Virus record (IMG/VR): IMGVR_UViG_3300026097_000980
Location: 1-64,000 of that record
DNA from: a virus
Length of the DNA: 64,000 nucleotides
Strand: one strand, 5' to 3'
Shown here: piece by piece, positions 7,886 through 16,258 of the stretch
Layout of the letters: each line of letters starts with the position of its first letter
Numbering within the stretch: the stretch's first letter is position 1
Position numbers and translations under genes: made by a program
The notes under the pieces: generated by a model
Database searches by the model: none
What the model saw: only the letters and a program-made list of their open reading frames with translations
Told to the model about the DNA's origin: nothing

Positions 7886-10121
7886 CTATCACTGTTTCCT
7901 CGTTTAACTCTTCAACACTTATGATTGTTTCGTCGTTGACTATATCAACATTTACCTTTCCGCCGTCTGCTAACTTTCCAAAAAGAATTTCTTTACTTAC
8001 TGGCTTTTTAATTTTTTCGTCTATTAATCTTGCCAGTGGCCTAGCCCCCATCTGCGGATCAAAACCTTTATCTGCTAACCAAGAAATTGCGGTGTCTGTA
8101 AGTTCTATCGTGATATTTTGATCTACTATTTGTGTGTTCATTTCGATAATGAACTTTTTAACAATCTCTTTGATTGCTTTGGAACTTAGTTTGCTAAACT
8201 TAATGACAGAATCTAATCTATTTCTAAACTCCGGACTGAAGAATTGTTTTACTGCTTTTGTGTCTTCGCCTTCTCTTTCCAAACTGCCGAAACCAATAGT
8301 ATTCTGTTCATTGTCTGCGGCACCTAAGTTAGAAGTCATTACCAGTATACAATTCCTACCGTCTGCTGTTTTGCCATTACTACCAGTAATCATTCCGTTA
8401 TCCATAAGTTGTAATAACACACCGATCACATCAGGATGAGCTTTTTCAATCTCGTCGAGCAGTAAAATACAGTTCGGATGTTCTTGCAGTTCGGTTATAA
8501 GCTTGCCTGCATTTTCTTCATATCCGACATAACCCGGAGGCGCACCGATAAATTTTGCAACAGAATGTTTTTCCTGATATTCGCTCATATCAAACCTTAC
8601 CAGTTTAAGACTTAGCAGTTTTGCAAGTTGCTTTGCAGTTTCCGTTTTGCCGCAACCTGTCGGACCTAAGAATAAAAAGTTACCGACCGGTTTGTTAGGA
8701 ACTTTAAGTCCACTTTTAGCAATAAAAATTTTATCAAGAACTGTTTCTATTGCTTCGTCTTGCCCGAATACCTTTTCTTTTAATTTGGTTTCTAGTTTGT
8801 CTAAATTTTGATTTTCTTTTATATTAATACTTTCAACCGGCATCTTGAGCATTTTGCTAATTTCAAAATGAATTTGTTCTAAATCTACCACATTCAAATC
8901 TTCCGAATCTTTTAATTTGTATCTAGCGGACGCACAGTCGATGATATCAATCGCTTTGTCTGGAAGTTTTTTATCAGACATATACTTTATAGATAATTTA
9001 ACCGCCTGCTCTATTGCCTCGTCCGTGATTACAACATTATGAAATTCTTCGTAGTATTTCTTTAACCCGTTTAGAATTTTAATGGTATCGGCTTCGCTAG
9101 GCTCTTCGATGGAGATTCTTTGAAATCTTCTCATCAACGCTCGATCAGCTTCGAAATATTTTCTATATTCTTCCCAAGTAGTGCTGGCAACCAATTTAAT
9201 AACACCCTTAGTAAGGATAGGTTTTAAAATATTTGCAAGATCGTTAGCATTTTGACTTCCACTTCCTGCGCCATTCATCATATGAGCTTCGTCGATAAAC
9301 AGAATAACGTTTCCTATAGTTTCTAATGCTTTAAGAACAGCCTTTACTCGTTCTTCAAAATCACCTCGATACTTAGCACCTGCCAGCAATGCACTAATAT
9401 CTAACGAATACACAGTATGATCATACAAAAACTTGCTTACATTTTTTTCTAAAATTTGTTTAGCAAGTCCTTCTGCAATAGCAGTTTTACCCACACCTGG
9501 ATCGCCTACCATTAACACGTTGGCTTTATTTCGTCTAGCCAAAATCAGTTGCATTTCTTCTACTTCATCGGCTCTACCGATAACTGGATCGATTTTTCCT
9601 TGTTGTGCTTTCTTAGAAAGATTTTGACAGAATTCATCAATCACTTTATTTGCAGAGGATTTATAGGTTTGTCCTTCTTCTTCTGTATCGATGTAGGTAT
9701 CTTGAAAATATGTAAGTATTTTATTTTTAGTAATTCCTGCTTGTTTCAGAAAAATACAACTATGACTGTTTTCTTCTCCTAAAATGCTAATAATTAAATC
9801 CATAGGAGAAATTTCTTGTCTACTGCTAAACAAAGCTTGTGTGAAACAACGATTTAAAACACGATCAACTGAGTGTGTTTTTTTAGGCTTATCAAAATCT
9901 GAGCCTTTGATATTTTCTAAACCGTTTTCGATGTGGTCTTTAATAGCAGATTTAAGATCTTCTAGATAATCTGAAAATTGTGCTAACTCGTCATAAGTTT
10001 CATCGTCTAACAATATTGCATATAACAAATGATCTATTGTGACATATTGATGATTGTTTTCTATCGCAATGTCTTGACTCTTTTCAAAAATAGATTCTAC
10101 ACGGTCGCTTGGTGATATCAA
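7875..10121 (-). CDS. clpA: ATP-dependent Clp protease ATP-binding subunit ClpA
   Basis: A 748-residue Hsp100 unfoldase, close to the length of bacterial ClpA. An N-terminal Clp domain (1-150) is followed by two AAA+ modules. The first has Walker A GDPGVGKT at 206-213 and Walker B ILFIDEA near 273-279; the second has Walker A GPTGCGKT at 486-493, LLLDEIE near 553-559 and the FSPEFRNRLD sensor region. Between them in the second module is IGF (609-611), which matches the loop that docks ClpA on ClpP. No clpP is visible here, so it probably works with host ClpP to unfold and degrade selected proteins. ClpA in place of ClpB is supported by the lack of a long coiled-coil M-domain. The next gene upstream is a DnaJ-like co-chaperone. 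Confidence 0.9.
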   Translation of the reverse strand: MISPSDRVESIFEKSQDIAIENNHQYVTIDHLLYAILLDDETYDELAQFSDYLEDLKSAIKDHIENGLENIKGSDFDKPKKTHSVDRVLNRCFTQALFSSRQEISPMDLIISILGEENSHSCIFLKQAGITKNKILTYFQDTYIDTEEEGQTYKSSANKVIDEFCQNLSKKAQQGKIDPVIGRADEVEEMQLILARRNKANVLMVGDPGVGKTAIAEGLAKQILEKNVSKFLYDHTVYSLDISALLAGAKYRGDFEERVKAVLKALETIGNVILFIDEAHMMNGAGSGSQNANDLANILKPILTKGVIKLVASTTWEEYRKYFEADRALMRRFQRISIEEPSEADTIKILNGLKKYYEEFHNVVITDEAIEQAVKLSIKYMSDKKLPDKAIDIIDCASARYKLKDSEDLNVVDLEQIHFEISKMLKMPVESINIKENQNLDKLETKLKEKVFGQDEAIETVLDKIFIAKSGLKVPNKPVGNFLFLGPTGCGKTETAKQLAKLLSLKLVRFDMSEYQEKHSVAKFIGAPPGYVGYEENAGKLITELQEHPNCILLLDEIEKAHPDVIGVLLQLMDNGMITGSNGKTADGRNCILVMTSNLGAADNEQNTIGFGSLEREGEDTKAVKQFFSPEFRNRLDSVIKFSKLSSKAIKEIVKKFIIEMNTQIVDQNITIELTDTAISWLADKGFDPQMGARPLARLIDEKIKKPVSKEILFGKLADGGKVNVDIVNDETIISVEELNEETVIDAG

Positions 10122-10171
10122 AATTTTCTCCTAGTTGCAATATGTTATTGTAATTGAATTTTCACAGTTAA

Positions 10172-10990
10172 TCAATCTTTTAAGGATTCAATTGTCTTGA
10201 TTTTACTGTGGTCCTGTATCTTCGGTATTTTTACATTTACCTTTACCAATAAGGAACCTTTCTTTCCGTTTCTAATATTCGGTATTCCTTCGCTCCTGCA
10301 AGAAAATACAGTGTCTGGTTGTGTGCCCTTTGGTATATTGATATTTAAGGTTCTGTTATCAATTGTATTTACTGCTATTTTAGTTCCTAGTATAGCATCC
10401 CAGCAAGATATTTCTTTCCGAATAATTAAGTTATCACCTTCCCTTACAAAAATTCTATGTGGTAAAACTTGGACATGAATAATGAGGTCTCCTGGGTGCA
10501 GTCCCTGTATGCTGTTATCACCCATACCTGTGTATTTTATCTGCTGTCCGTTTTGTATTCCTGCAGGTATGTTGATGTTAACAATTTTTTTATTTCCTGT
10601 AGGCATAGCTATTTCGGCATCTAGTTCTTTACCGAATACAACATCCTCTAGTGTAATTTGCAGATTAATAGAAATATTTTTGTTTTTTCTAGGTTGACGT
10701 CCAAAGCCGAAATGATTTGAAAAAATATCTTCAAAGCCTGGCGGTACGTCATTAAATCCGAATCCGAAAGGACCTTGATTTGCTTGAGGACGATTAGGGT
10801 CTATTCCTAGATCGTACTGTTGCTTTTTCTGTGGATCGCTCAGAATATCATAAGCATTTGAAATATTTTGAAATGTTCCAGGATCTCCGCCTCGGTCGGG
10901 ATGGTGTTGCATCGCTAATTTACGATATGCTTTTTTAATTTCTTGTGTAGTTGCGTTTTTAGAAACACCTAAGATGCTATAATAATCCAT
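10172..10990 (-). CDS. DnaJ/CbpA-like co-chaperone (class B J-protein)
   Basis: A 272-residue J-domain protein. Residues 1-65 form the J-domain with the HPD tripeptide (QHHPDRGGDP), followed by a Gly/Phe-rich linker (about 75-100) and two beta-sandwich substrate-binding domains. The four CxxCxGxG repeats of class A DnaJ are absent, so it resembles CbpA or class B proteins. It is somewhat shorter than CbpA. It would stimulate the ATPase of a host DnaK and deliver client proteins. It stands 50 bases ahead of the ClpA gene on the same strand, which suggests a joint protein-quality or takeover role. Confidence 0.88.
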   Translation of the reverse strand: MDYYSILGVSKNATTQEIKKAYRKLAMQHHPDRGGDPGTFQNISNAYDILSDPQKKQQYDLGIDPNRPQANQGPFGFGFNDVPPGFEDIFSNHFGFGRQPRKNKNISINLQITLEDVVFGKELDAEIAMPTGNKKIVNINIPAGIQNGQQIKYTGMGDNSIQGLHPGDLIIHVQVLPHRIFVREGDNLIIRKEISCWDAILGTKIAVNTIDNRTLNINIPKGTQPDTVFSCRSEGIPNIRNGKKGSLLVKVNVKIPKIQDHSKIKTIESLKD

Positions 10991-11029
10991 ACAAATTACT
11001 TAGCATCATAGGTTTTGTTTAAAAAATTA

Positions 11030-11389
11030 TTATTTGGATGATGTGTCTTTCTTGCCTTTTTGTGCAATAGCATCAGCACCAAAGAATGCCGAAACTAATA
11101 CAGCAATTGACGCAAAGTATGTTGGTGCAATGTCAGCAATAAGTTGAGCGGCCGTATCCAGCCCGAATGCTGATGTTAGGAAAATACCAATCGGGTAAAG
11201 TAATAGTCCGAACAGTGCAAACCATGCCATTTTACGAATAGCATCGCGTTGTGCATCTGCATCTTCTAGTTCCTTACGCTTGAATTCCAAGTGCATCTCC
11301 ATTTCTTCTTTAGAAATATGTCCGTCGCCGTTTGCGTCCATACCTTCAACGCATTCTGCGTCGATTGTTTTTTTATCTTCTGCCATCAA
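11030..11389 (-). CDS. Holin candidate with cytoplasmic EF-hand
   Basis: A 119-residue protein. Near the N-terminus is a canonical 12-residue EF-hand loop (DANGDGHISKEE) followed by a charged helix. Two hydrophobic segments follow (about 50-72 and 83-105), and the tail is short and basic. Size, two membrane segments and position beside the endolysin and spanin genes suit a holin, and I recall no closer match. The EF-hand would be a calcium-binding switch, which is not part of any classical holin I know, so this is an inference that needs a test. An alternative is a calcium-responsive membrane protein not involved in lysis. A late-promoter-like box (11413-11420) lies 23 bases ahead. Confidence 0.6.
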   Translation of the reverse strand: MMAEDKKTIDAECVEGMDANGDGHISKEEMEMHLEFKRKELEDADAQRDAIRKMAWFALFGLLLYPIGIFLTSAFGLDTAAQLIADIAPTYFASIAVLVSAFFGADAIAQKGKKDTSSK

Positions 11390-11412
11390 ATCGCTCCTTT
11401 TAAATGGTAAAA

Positions 11413-11420
11413 GTATTTAT
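11413..11420 (-). promoter_or_regulatory. Late-promoter-like box ATAAATAC
   Basis: Minus-strand ATAAATAC, 23 bases upstream of the EF-hand membrane protein at 11389 and touching the stop codon of the outer spanin gene. A GGAG ribosome site sits between the box and the start, as expected for a short leader. Confidence 0.45.
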
Positions 11421-11839
11421 TATTCTAGCGGAGTTTCTGAGACCACAGTATCATCTGCGTTAGGATCCACAGCATCTTCGTAGTATACGATGATCTGTGT
11501 TTGTTGATTTATATATCTACGCATTTCTGCAATATTAAGTGCAAGATTTTCGTAGTCTTTCATTGAAAGTGCCACGAACGCAACCTCGCCGTGCCGCTCT
11601 TTAAACTCCTCAAGGAAACCATCGAGAATACGTTCGTTAACAACATATACTCTTACGTCATTGAGCTGGACTGGCTTCGGTCGGCTCACTGTCGGTACTT
11701 GTGTTTTCTCCACCTTGGTTACTACTTTGATCTCCGGCTCCGGGCTGGGTATCAGACTGCAACCAGTTAGGTAAAGGGCGGTTAGTATCACCGCCAGTAT
11801 CTTCAATGATGCCGCGCCATAGTTTTGCTGTAGCGCCAT
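11420..11839 (-). CDS. Outer-membrane spanin subunit (Rz1-like lipoprotein)
   Basis: A 139-residue protein with a signal peptide ending in a lipobox LTGC at residues 24-27, so the mature Cys should be lipidated and the protein anchored in the outer membrane. A proline-rich stretch follows (SLIPSPEPE), typical of o-spanins. Its first 182 bases lie in a different frame inside the 3' end of the inner spanin gene, the well-known Rz/Rz1 arrangement. It is longer than lambda Rz1 (60 residues), with an extra periplasmic part of unknown role. Together with the inner subunit it would fuse inner and outer membranes at the end of lysis. Confidence 0.8.
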   Translation of the reverse strand: MALQQNYGAASLKILAVILTALYLTGCSLIPSPEPEIKVVTKVEKTQVPTVSRPKPVQLNDVRVYVVNERILDGFLEEFKERHGEVAFVALSMKDYENLALNIAEMRRYINQQTQIIVYYEDAVDPNADDTVVSETPLE

Positions 11840-12164
11840 TCATCTTCCCTTCTAAGGTTTCCGCATCTCGCAATGCGTCTTGTACTAAATCTAATCTATT
11901 CAGCTTGCTTTGCAGTTCGTCGCCATATGCTTCAGCGGCCTGTAGGTCTGCTTGCAGTTGTTGATTTAGTTCTTGAAATTTTGCCATGTCTTGTTGAAGC
12001 ATTTCTATGCTGGCTTCTGATATTTCCACGGCTGTTTCCAATTTTGCGTTATTCTCACGCAGTGTTGCTATTGTTGCTTGTGTGCTATCATAGTAATACT
12101 TGGCACCGTATGCAAAAGTACCAAGTATTCCTATTATGAATAATGCCGCATATATTTTAAGCAT
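11658..12164 (-). CDS. Inner-membrane spanin subunit (Rz-like)
   Basis: A 168-residue protein with one N-terminal membrane segment (residues about 4-20) followed by a long heptad-rich coiled coil (about 25-110), then a Pro/Thr-rich tail. This is the layout of i-spanins, which sit in the inner membrane and reach across the periplasm to the lipoprotein partner. The 3' half overlaps the partner gene in another frame, and the start overlaps the endolysin stop by eight bases. Identification rests on architecture and context, since Rz proteins diverge too far for motif matches. Confidence 0.78.
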   Translation of the reverse strand: MLKIYAALFIIGILGTFAYGAKYYYDSTQATIATLRENNAKLETAVEISEASIEMLQQDMAKFQELNQQLQADLQAAEAYGDELQSKLNRLDLVQDALRDAETLEGKMNGATAKLWRGIIEDTGGDTNRPLPNWLQSDTQPGAGDQSSNQGGENTSTDSEPTEASPAQ

Positions 12165-12621
12165 TAATCCCTACTGAGTATTCTGTCTTGCCGTCAATGC
12201 GAGTTGCTGTTAAGCACTCTCCGCGGTTGTCACCGTCTGCAAGATATGAGACGTGAACCCAGCCACTGTCAGGGATACCTGGAGTATAAAACTCAAGGAT
12301 TAGCTGATCAAACTCTAGGTTGTCACGGATCCATTCTGCAAGCTCAGCATTTGGTACACCTGGTACTTCAATGTCAGCCGCTTCGCCTTTGCAGTGCTGT
12401 GAACGTGAACTACCACCAACCGCTTCGTTAAGTTCTGGCGAACGATAGCCACTGTTGAGAACAGTAGGACCAAAGTGATCTCTTACCTTTTGCACAACAT
12501 TTTCAAATAGTGCAACTGCGGCATCCAGGTGCTCGCCTTGTGGCGTATTGTCGATACCTTTTCTTTCTGCTGTTTGACTTTTTGTGAATTCAGCCATTGT
12601 AAAATTTTCTGATAAACGCAT
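12157..12621 (-). CDS. Endolysin, peptidase M15A family
   Basis: A 154-residue zinc peptidase predicted to cut peptidoglycan peptide bridges. It carries both M15A signatures: SQHCKGEAAD with zinc ligands His76 and Asp83, and WVH with His123. The N-terminal part (NFTMAEFTKS) is the conserved start of phage and bacterial M15A enzymes. There is no signal peptide, so it needs a holin for export, and a holin candidate is encoded nearby along with the spanins. It is the first gene of the lysis group. Confidence 0.88.
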   Translation of the reverse strand: MRLSENFTMAEFTKSQTAERKGIDNTPQGEHLDAAVALFENVVQKVRDHFGPTVLNSGYRSPELNEAVGGSSRSQHCKGEAADIEVPGVPNAELAEWIRDNLEFDQLILEFYTPGIPDSGWVHVSYLADGDNRGECLTATRIDGKTEYSVGINA

Positions 12622-13334
12622 TATGAGCTCCTTTTTAAAAACAGTTGTTTATCTTGATTTGTAAAAACAAATCCTTCCCCTACTTTTTGTATGTTATAAT
12701 CTCCTAAAACTTTAGTTAGCCAAAACACTTCAGCCATTGCATCACTGTCAAGGCTAGGGCCTAAATTTTCAGAAAGATTACTTGATTGTTCTAGTGTTAC
12801 TTCTATACCAAACGGTTTCACAATTTTAATTTTATCGCCTTCTAAAACAAGATCATCCATTAATGTTTTATTAAAAAAGTTTTTGTATTCTTCAGTCTGT
12901 ACCTGTAACATTTTCTCTGAATATTTTTCAGAACTGTTTGGAATGATTTGTTCTATATTTTCTTTTGTGGCTACAACCTTGTTTTGATTTTTGTGGTAGG
13001 TAAAATTCCAATCTTTGGTATCTGATAACAACGACACTCCTGAAAGCATATCTAATAAATTTTCGCTAAGATTTTTGTTTCTCTGAACCTCGACAAAAAC
13101 GTTGTACCCGCCACTCGATATTTCACCACTGCTTACATCAGCATCTAAGACAAATTCATAACCTTTTTCTAAAAATTCCATTAGGTCTTTAGCAGGGTCT
13201 CTGTCTTTAACAAAAAAATTTACAACACAAACATCCTGGTCTTCCCCCATTTTTGATTGAAACATATCAATCTTTAAATCTGATGATACCAGTCCTTTAA
13301 GGTCGTGTTTTCGTAATCCTTCATTTAAATTCAT
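12621..13334 (-). CDS. Conserved T4-like phage protein of unknown function
   Basis: A 237-residue protein. A recognisable element, VLDADVSSGE followed by a beta-strand VFVEVQR, occurs at about 82-110; from memory, similar proteins are found in many marine T4-like phages, without known function. There is no membrane segment, cysteine cluster or nucleotide-binding loop. It shares one base with the endolysin gene downstream and four bases with the gene upstream. A head- or neck-associated role is possible but not shown. Confidence 0.6.
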   Translation of the reverse strand: MNLNEGLRKHDLKGLVSSDLKIDMFQSKMGEDQDVCVVNFFVKDRDPAKDLMEFLEKGYEFVLDADVSSGEISSGGYNVFVEVQRNKNLSENLLDMLSGVSLLSDTKDWNFTYHKNQNKVVATKENIEQIIPNSSEKYSEKMLQVQTEEYKNFFNKTLMDDLVLEGDKIKIVKPFGIEVTLEQSSNLSENLGPSLDSDAMAEVFWLTKVLGDYNIQKVGEGFVFTNQDKQLFLKRSS

Positions 13335-13837
13335 GTTTCTAAATCCGATATTTCGTTAGACATCTCGTCTTGTGCGGGTTGTATTTTTTCGTCCGGTAAT
13401 TTGTCTTTCGGAGTGAATTCGGCGTATCTACCTTTTTGGATACTGCTCATTAGTTTCTTCGGCATAGAAATCTCTACCATCCAGACTGGAAACATATCAA
13501 TCTTTCCTTTTCTAGTACCTGGACGAATATCGTCCGGCTTACGAATTTTTCTTACTTTTTTAACTACGGATTCTGCAAATTTTACATCAATGTCGTATTG
13601 AAGCAATCTCATTCCACCTGCAGGATCTGGCATGTCTTCTTTAGGCCACATAAAAGTACATTTGACAAAATATTTACTATCATGAGGACCGGACACTAAC
13701 TCTCCGTCTTCCCAGTTATCAAATACATAAAGATTTAGTTCGTCTAGTACACGTTCAAAATCTTTTAAGATATCGAGGTAATCGTTGGAGCTGTATAAAT
13801 GTTCAATGTTAGCAATTATATCTTTGATATCGGTCAT
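13331..13837 (-). CDS. Conserved T4-like phage protein of unknown function
   Basis: A 168-residue protein with a central segment rich in Trp, Phe and Pro (CTFMWPKEDMPDP) and a later GTRKGKIDMFPVW element. From memory this pattern recurs in marine T4-like phages as an unassigned protein, often next to the gene that also follows here. A late-promoter-like box (13852-13859) and a GGAG ribosome site precede the ATG at 13837, so it probably begins a transcript running into the unknown gene and the lysis cassette. Confidence 0.6.
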   Translation of the reverse strand: MTDIKDIIANIEHLYSSNDYLDILKDFERVLDELNLYVFDNWEDGELVSGPHDSKYFVKCTFMWPKEDMPDPAGGMRLLQYDIDVKFAESVVKKVRKIRKPDDIRPGTRKGKIDMFPVWMVEISMPKKLMSSIQKGRYAEFTPKDKLPDEKIQPAQDEMSNEISDLET

Positions 13838-13851
13838 GTTTTGTCTCCAAT

Positions 13852-13859
13852 GTATTTAT
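13852..13859 (-). promoter_or_regulatory. Late-promoter-like box ATAAATAC
   Basis: Minus-strand GATAAATAC ending 14 bases before the start of the gene at 13837. It lies in the 48-base gap after the ferredoxin gene, so it could drive the group 13837 to 12157 separately. Confidence 0.42.
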
Positions 13860-13885
13860 CGTTGCAATAAAACATCGGAAACTTA

Positions 13886-14212
13886 TCATCCACCGGGATT
13901 TTTGCTGAATAATTGTGTTTTTTCTGGCATTTCGGAATATTTTTCGTATTCAGGTAAAGGATCTTTTTCGTCTGTAATGTTCGGCCATTCCTGTGAAAAG
14001 TATAGATTGTGCTTATACCATTTGTCTTCTGCGTCGTCGGTTTGGTAGATTGCATCTTCAGGACATTCTGGTTCACACACTCCGCAGTCAATACATTCTT
14101 CGGGATTAATTACCAACATATTTTCGCCTTCGTAAAAGCAATCCACTGGGCATACGGAGACGCATGTGGTGTGTTTACACATAATGCATTTATCATCAAC
14201 TATATACGCCAT
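13886..14212 (-). CDS. fdxA: 7Fe ferredoxin (3Fe-4S / 4Fe-4S), FdxA type
   Basis: A 108-residue soluble electron carrier, the usual length for FdxA. The cysteines follow the Azotobacter ferredoxin I order. Cys9, Cys17 and Cys50 would bind the 3Fe-4S cluster, and Cys21, Cys40, Cys43 and Cys46 the 4Fe-4S cluster, with the free Cys12 and Cys25 also conserved. The CPVDCFYEG element is characteristic. In bacteria such ferredoxins pass electrons to diverse enzymes. Here, candidates are the nine radical SAM enzymes and the Fe(II) oxygenases in the window, but that link is inference. The start overlaps the sulfotransferase stop by one base. Its strong conservation suggests capture from a proteobacterium. 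Confidence 0.9.
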   Translation of the reverse strand: MAYIVDDKCIMCKHTTCVSVCPVDCFYEGENMLVINPEECIDCGVCEPECPEDAIYQTDDAEDKWYKHNLYFSQEWPNITDEKDPLPEYEKYSEMPEKTQLFSKNPGG

Positions 14213-15114
14213 TAAAACGGTCTCCGTTTGTATTTAAAATAATTATATAATTTCATATCGTAAGACTCTGCTTTTATTAATTTATCAATATCCGGTTGAT
14301 TTAGAACATCATTTATGGTCCAATACTTTTCAACTAAATTTCCTGAGTTATTCCTGTTACTTTGCTCTATGAAATCTATTCCTGCGTAATTGCAAAAATC
14401 TTTTACGTTAGCGTCAAGCTTTTCTGTAGTTGTTATCCACCAAAATTCGTTAAAAAAAGTCGAAGCTAATTCGAACCAATCAACATTCTCCGGAGGGTTC
14501 CACATCCATTCAGGCCATGTTAGAGGTACTGCTCCTTTTTCGCTAATTCCAGCATCTGGACCAAATATATATTTAGGATGTCTATACCATGTATCGTTTT
14601 CTCGTTTTAGGAAATTTTTCACTATCCATTTACATTGTATGTTATGTTCGTAATAAATGTCCTGATACCATTCCCATAAACTATCATAATCTTCAGCTGT
14701 TTTTTTCTGTCTAAATGCGTTTTCATTCATTGAAGGTGTACACAGAGAAAATTGTTCTGGATCTTGATTTAAAATTGCAATTTCGTGTCTGTAATTAAAC
14801 GAACTTAAAAGTCTCTCTATAGGATTTCTTACAAACGTAATAATTCTAGGTTCTTTATTAACTTTAAGCCATCTATGACTATTGCAAAAAGTGCTATGTC
14901 CGGTAATTAATTTTATTTTTTTTTGTTGTTCTGTGGTTCTTTTAGATAATAACGGAATATTTGCTTTAGCATATTCTAAGTCTGAAACTCCTTGAACATA
15001 ATGATAGTGAGACAAATATCGATCATTGGTTCTATCGAGAAATCCACCGCTTGAATTTTCAAAATACGTTCCACCTGTTCGGGGAATATGAAAAAAAATA
15101 TAAATTGGCTCCAT
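14212..15114 (-). CDS. Sulfotransferase-like protein
   Basis: A 300-residue protein with the two PAPS-binding signatures of the sulfotransferase superfamily. HIPRTGGT near residues 9-16 matches the 5'-phosphosulfate loop, and [11 protein letters not shown] near 97-107 matches the 3'-phosphate site. It would move sulfate from PAPS to a hydroxyl or amine, perhaps on a glycan, but the acceptor is unknown. It sits between the clamp loader and the ferredoxin with one-base overlaps. No PAPS synthesis gene is visible, so it would rely on the host pool. Confidence 0.7.
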   Translation of the reverse strand: MEPIYIFFHIPRTGGTYFENSSGGFLDRTNDRYLSHYHYVQGVSDLEYAKANIPLLSKRTTEQQKKIKLITGHSTFCNSHRWLKVNKEPRIITFVRNPIERLLSSFNYRHEIAILNQDPEQFSLCTPSMNENAFRQKKTAEDYDSLWEWYQDIYYEHNIQCKWIVKNFLKRENDTWYRHPKYIFGPDAGISEKGAVPLTWPEWMWNPPENVDWFELASTFFNEFWWITTTEKLDANVKDFCNYAGIDFIEQSNRNNSGNLVEKYWTINDVLNQPDIDKLIKAESYDMKLYNYFKYKRRPF

Positions 15115-16028
15115 TACAATCTTGCTAATTTAATAAGTGTAGCCGCAAGATTGATTTCGGGATCTGCAACCAGTGTGTGATCGACTAACCCTTGCTTAAT
15201 AATTAAGACCGCTTTATCTTGCATTTCGTTATCTCCGAAAATTTCAATATTGTCATACAACCAGCGATACACTTCTTCCATTTCCTCAGCTCGAATCTTA
15301 CCACACAGCAGTTTTCGTGCCTCTTGAATTTTGCCAGCCTTAAATAGTTCCACCATATCAAATTTCCAATCTGCTTCGCCTTCGTCTCCTTTGCTAGGTG
15401 CATGTAAAACTCCGTCAGAAACATTTTGCTGAACCATATTAATGCATTTGCGAAGATCGGGATACGCAACCTTAACATAGCTATCTAGCACATCAAGATC
15501 AAACTCTACATTTTCTTCTACAAGAATAGTTGCTACCCTTGCTGTAAATTCAGTTTGATCAATCCTTTCGATGTGAAACCCTTGGCAACGACTGTGAATA
15601 GCAGGAATAATTCTGTTTGGATAGTTACAGGTTAAAATAAATCTAGCGGTTGCGTGATATTCTTCCATTACTCCACGCAGGGCCGCTTGTGCGTTTGGCG
15701 ATAGATAATCAGCCTCATCGAGCAACACTATTTTAAAAGGACCAAACGGAATCATCTGCACAAAGTTGGTGATTTTGTCTCGAACATCGTCTACCGAGTT
15801 AGTGCGACTGGCATTAATTTCTAATACATCGTAATCTTCAATCCCCAGTTCATTTACAAGAACTTTAGCCATTGTGGTTTTACCAATACCCGCCGAGCCG
15901 CTGAATAGCAAGTGCGGAATTGAACCGTCGTTAACCCAAGATTGAATCTGTTTTCTTTGATGTTCATCTTTGAACACATAGTCTTTAATTGTTTTTGGCC
16001 TATAAGCCTCTACCCATAATGTTTTCAT
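15114..16028 (-). CDS. Sliding-clamp loader ATPase subunit (gp44/RFC small-subunit type)
   Basis: A 304-residue AAA+ protein. Walker A GSAGIGKT spans 44-51, Walker B VLLDEAD spans 101-107, and the SRC arginine-finger motif lies at 146-148 (HSRCQG). The opening EAYRPKTIKDYV is the clamp-loader family start. It should load the phage sliding clamp at primer ends, with ATP, as T4 gp44 does with gp62. The length is close to T4 gp44. Clamp and gp62 partners are not in this window. The start overlaps a tiny upstream gene by four bases. Confidence 0.9.
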   Translation of the reverse strand: MKTLWVEAYRPKTIKDYVFKDEHQRKQIQSWVNDGSIPHLLFSGSAGIGKTTMAKVLVNELGIEDYDVLEINASRTNSVDDVRDKITNFVQMIPFGPFKIVLLDEADYLSPNAQAALRGVMEEYHATARFILTCNYPNRIIPAIHSRCQGFHIERIDQTEFTARVATILVEENVEFDLDVLDSYVKVAYPDLRKCINMVQQNVSDGVLHAPSKGDEGEADWKFDMVELFKAGKIQEARKLLCGKIRAEEMEEVYRWLYDNIEIFGDNEMQDKAVLIIKQGLVDHTLVADPEINLAATLIKLARL

Positions 16029-16201
16029 AGTTTAGTTTCCGCTAATACAATAAGTGTTGGTTCTTTTGGAGATTCTTTTTTAATTTCTTCTTGCACAGGT
16101 TCTTCTTCTTTGAATCTGTCAAATTCTTTGTTTTCTGATAAAATACTGCTTTGCGCCCAAATTGTAAAAAGACTTGCTACAATACTAAATGCTTCTGCCA
16201 T
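16025..16201 (-). CDS. Small unknown protein before clamp loader
   Basis: A 58-residue protein starting at the ATG at 16201, chosen because AGGA stands 6-8 bases ahead; the longer reading frame begins 51 bases earlier without a ribosome site. The first 25 residues are hydrophobic (AEAFSIVASLFTIWAQ), and the rest is charged with a Glu/Lys-rich stretch. It overlaps the clamp loader by four bases. A short membrane-anchored or amphipathic peptide is possible. Function unknown. Confidence 0.5.
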   Translation of the reverse strand: MAEAFSIVASLFTIWAQSSILSENKEFDRFKEEEPVQEEIKKESPKEPTLIVLAETKL

Positions 16202-16258
16202 TTTCTTTTCCTGTTTATAGTTTAGTATACATAATTTTTTATTTTTTGTCAATATAAA

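Noticed and set aside
12204-12431. Plus-strand frame opposite the endolysin gene
   Set aside because: Short, antisense to a gene with both M15A signatures, no ribosome site.
16202-16252. An N-terminal extension of the small gene before the clamp loader (MTKNKKLCILNYKQEKK)
   Set aside because: The extension has no ribosome site, whereas the ATG at 16201 has AGGA at good spacing.
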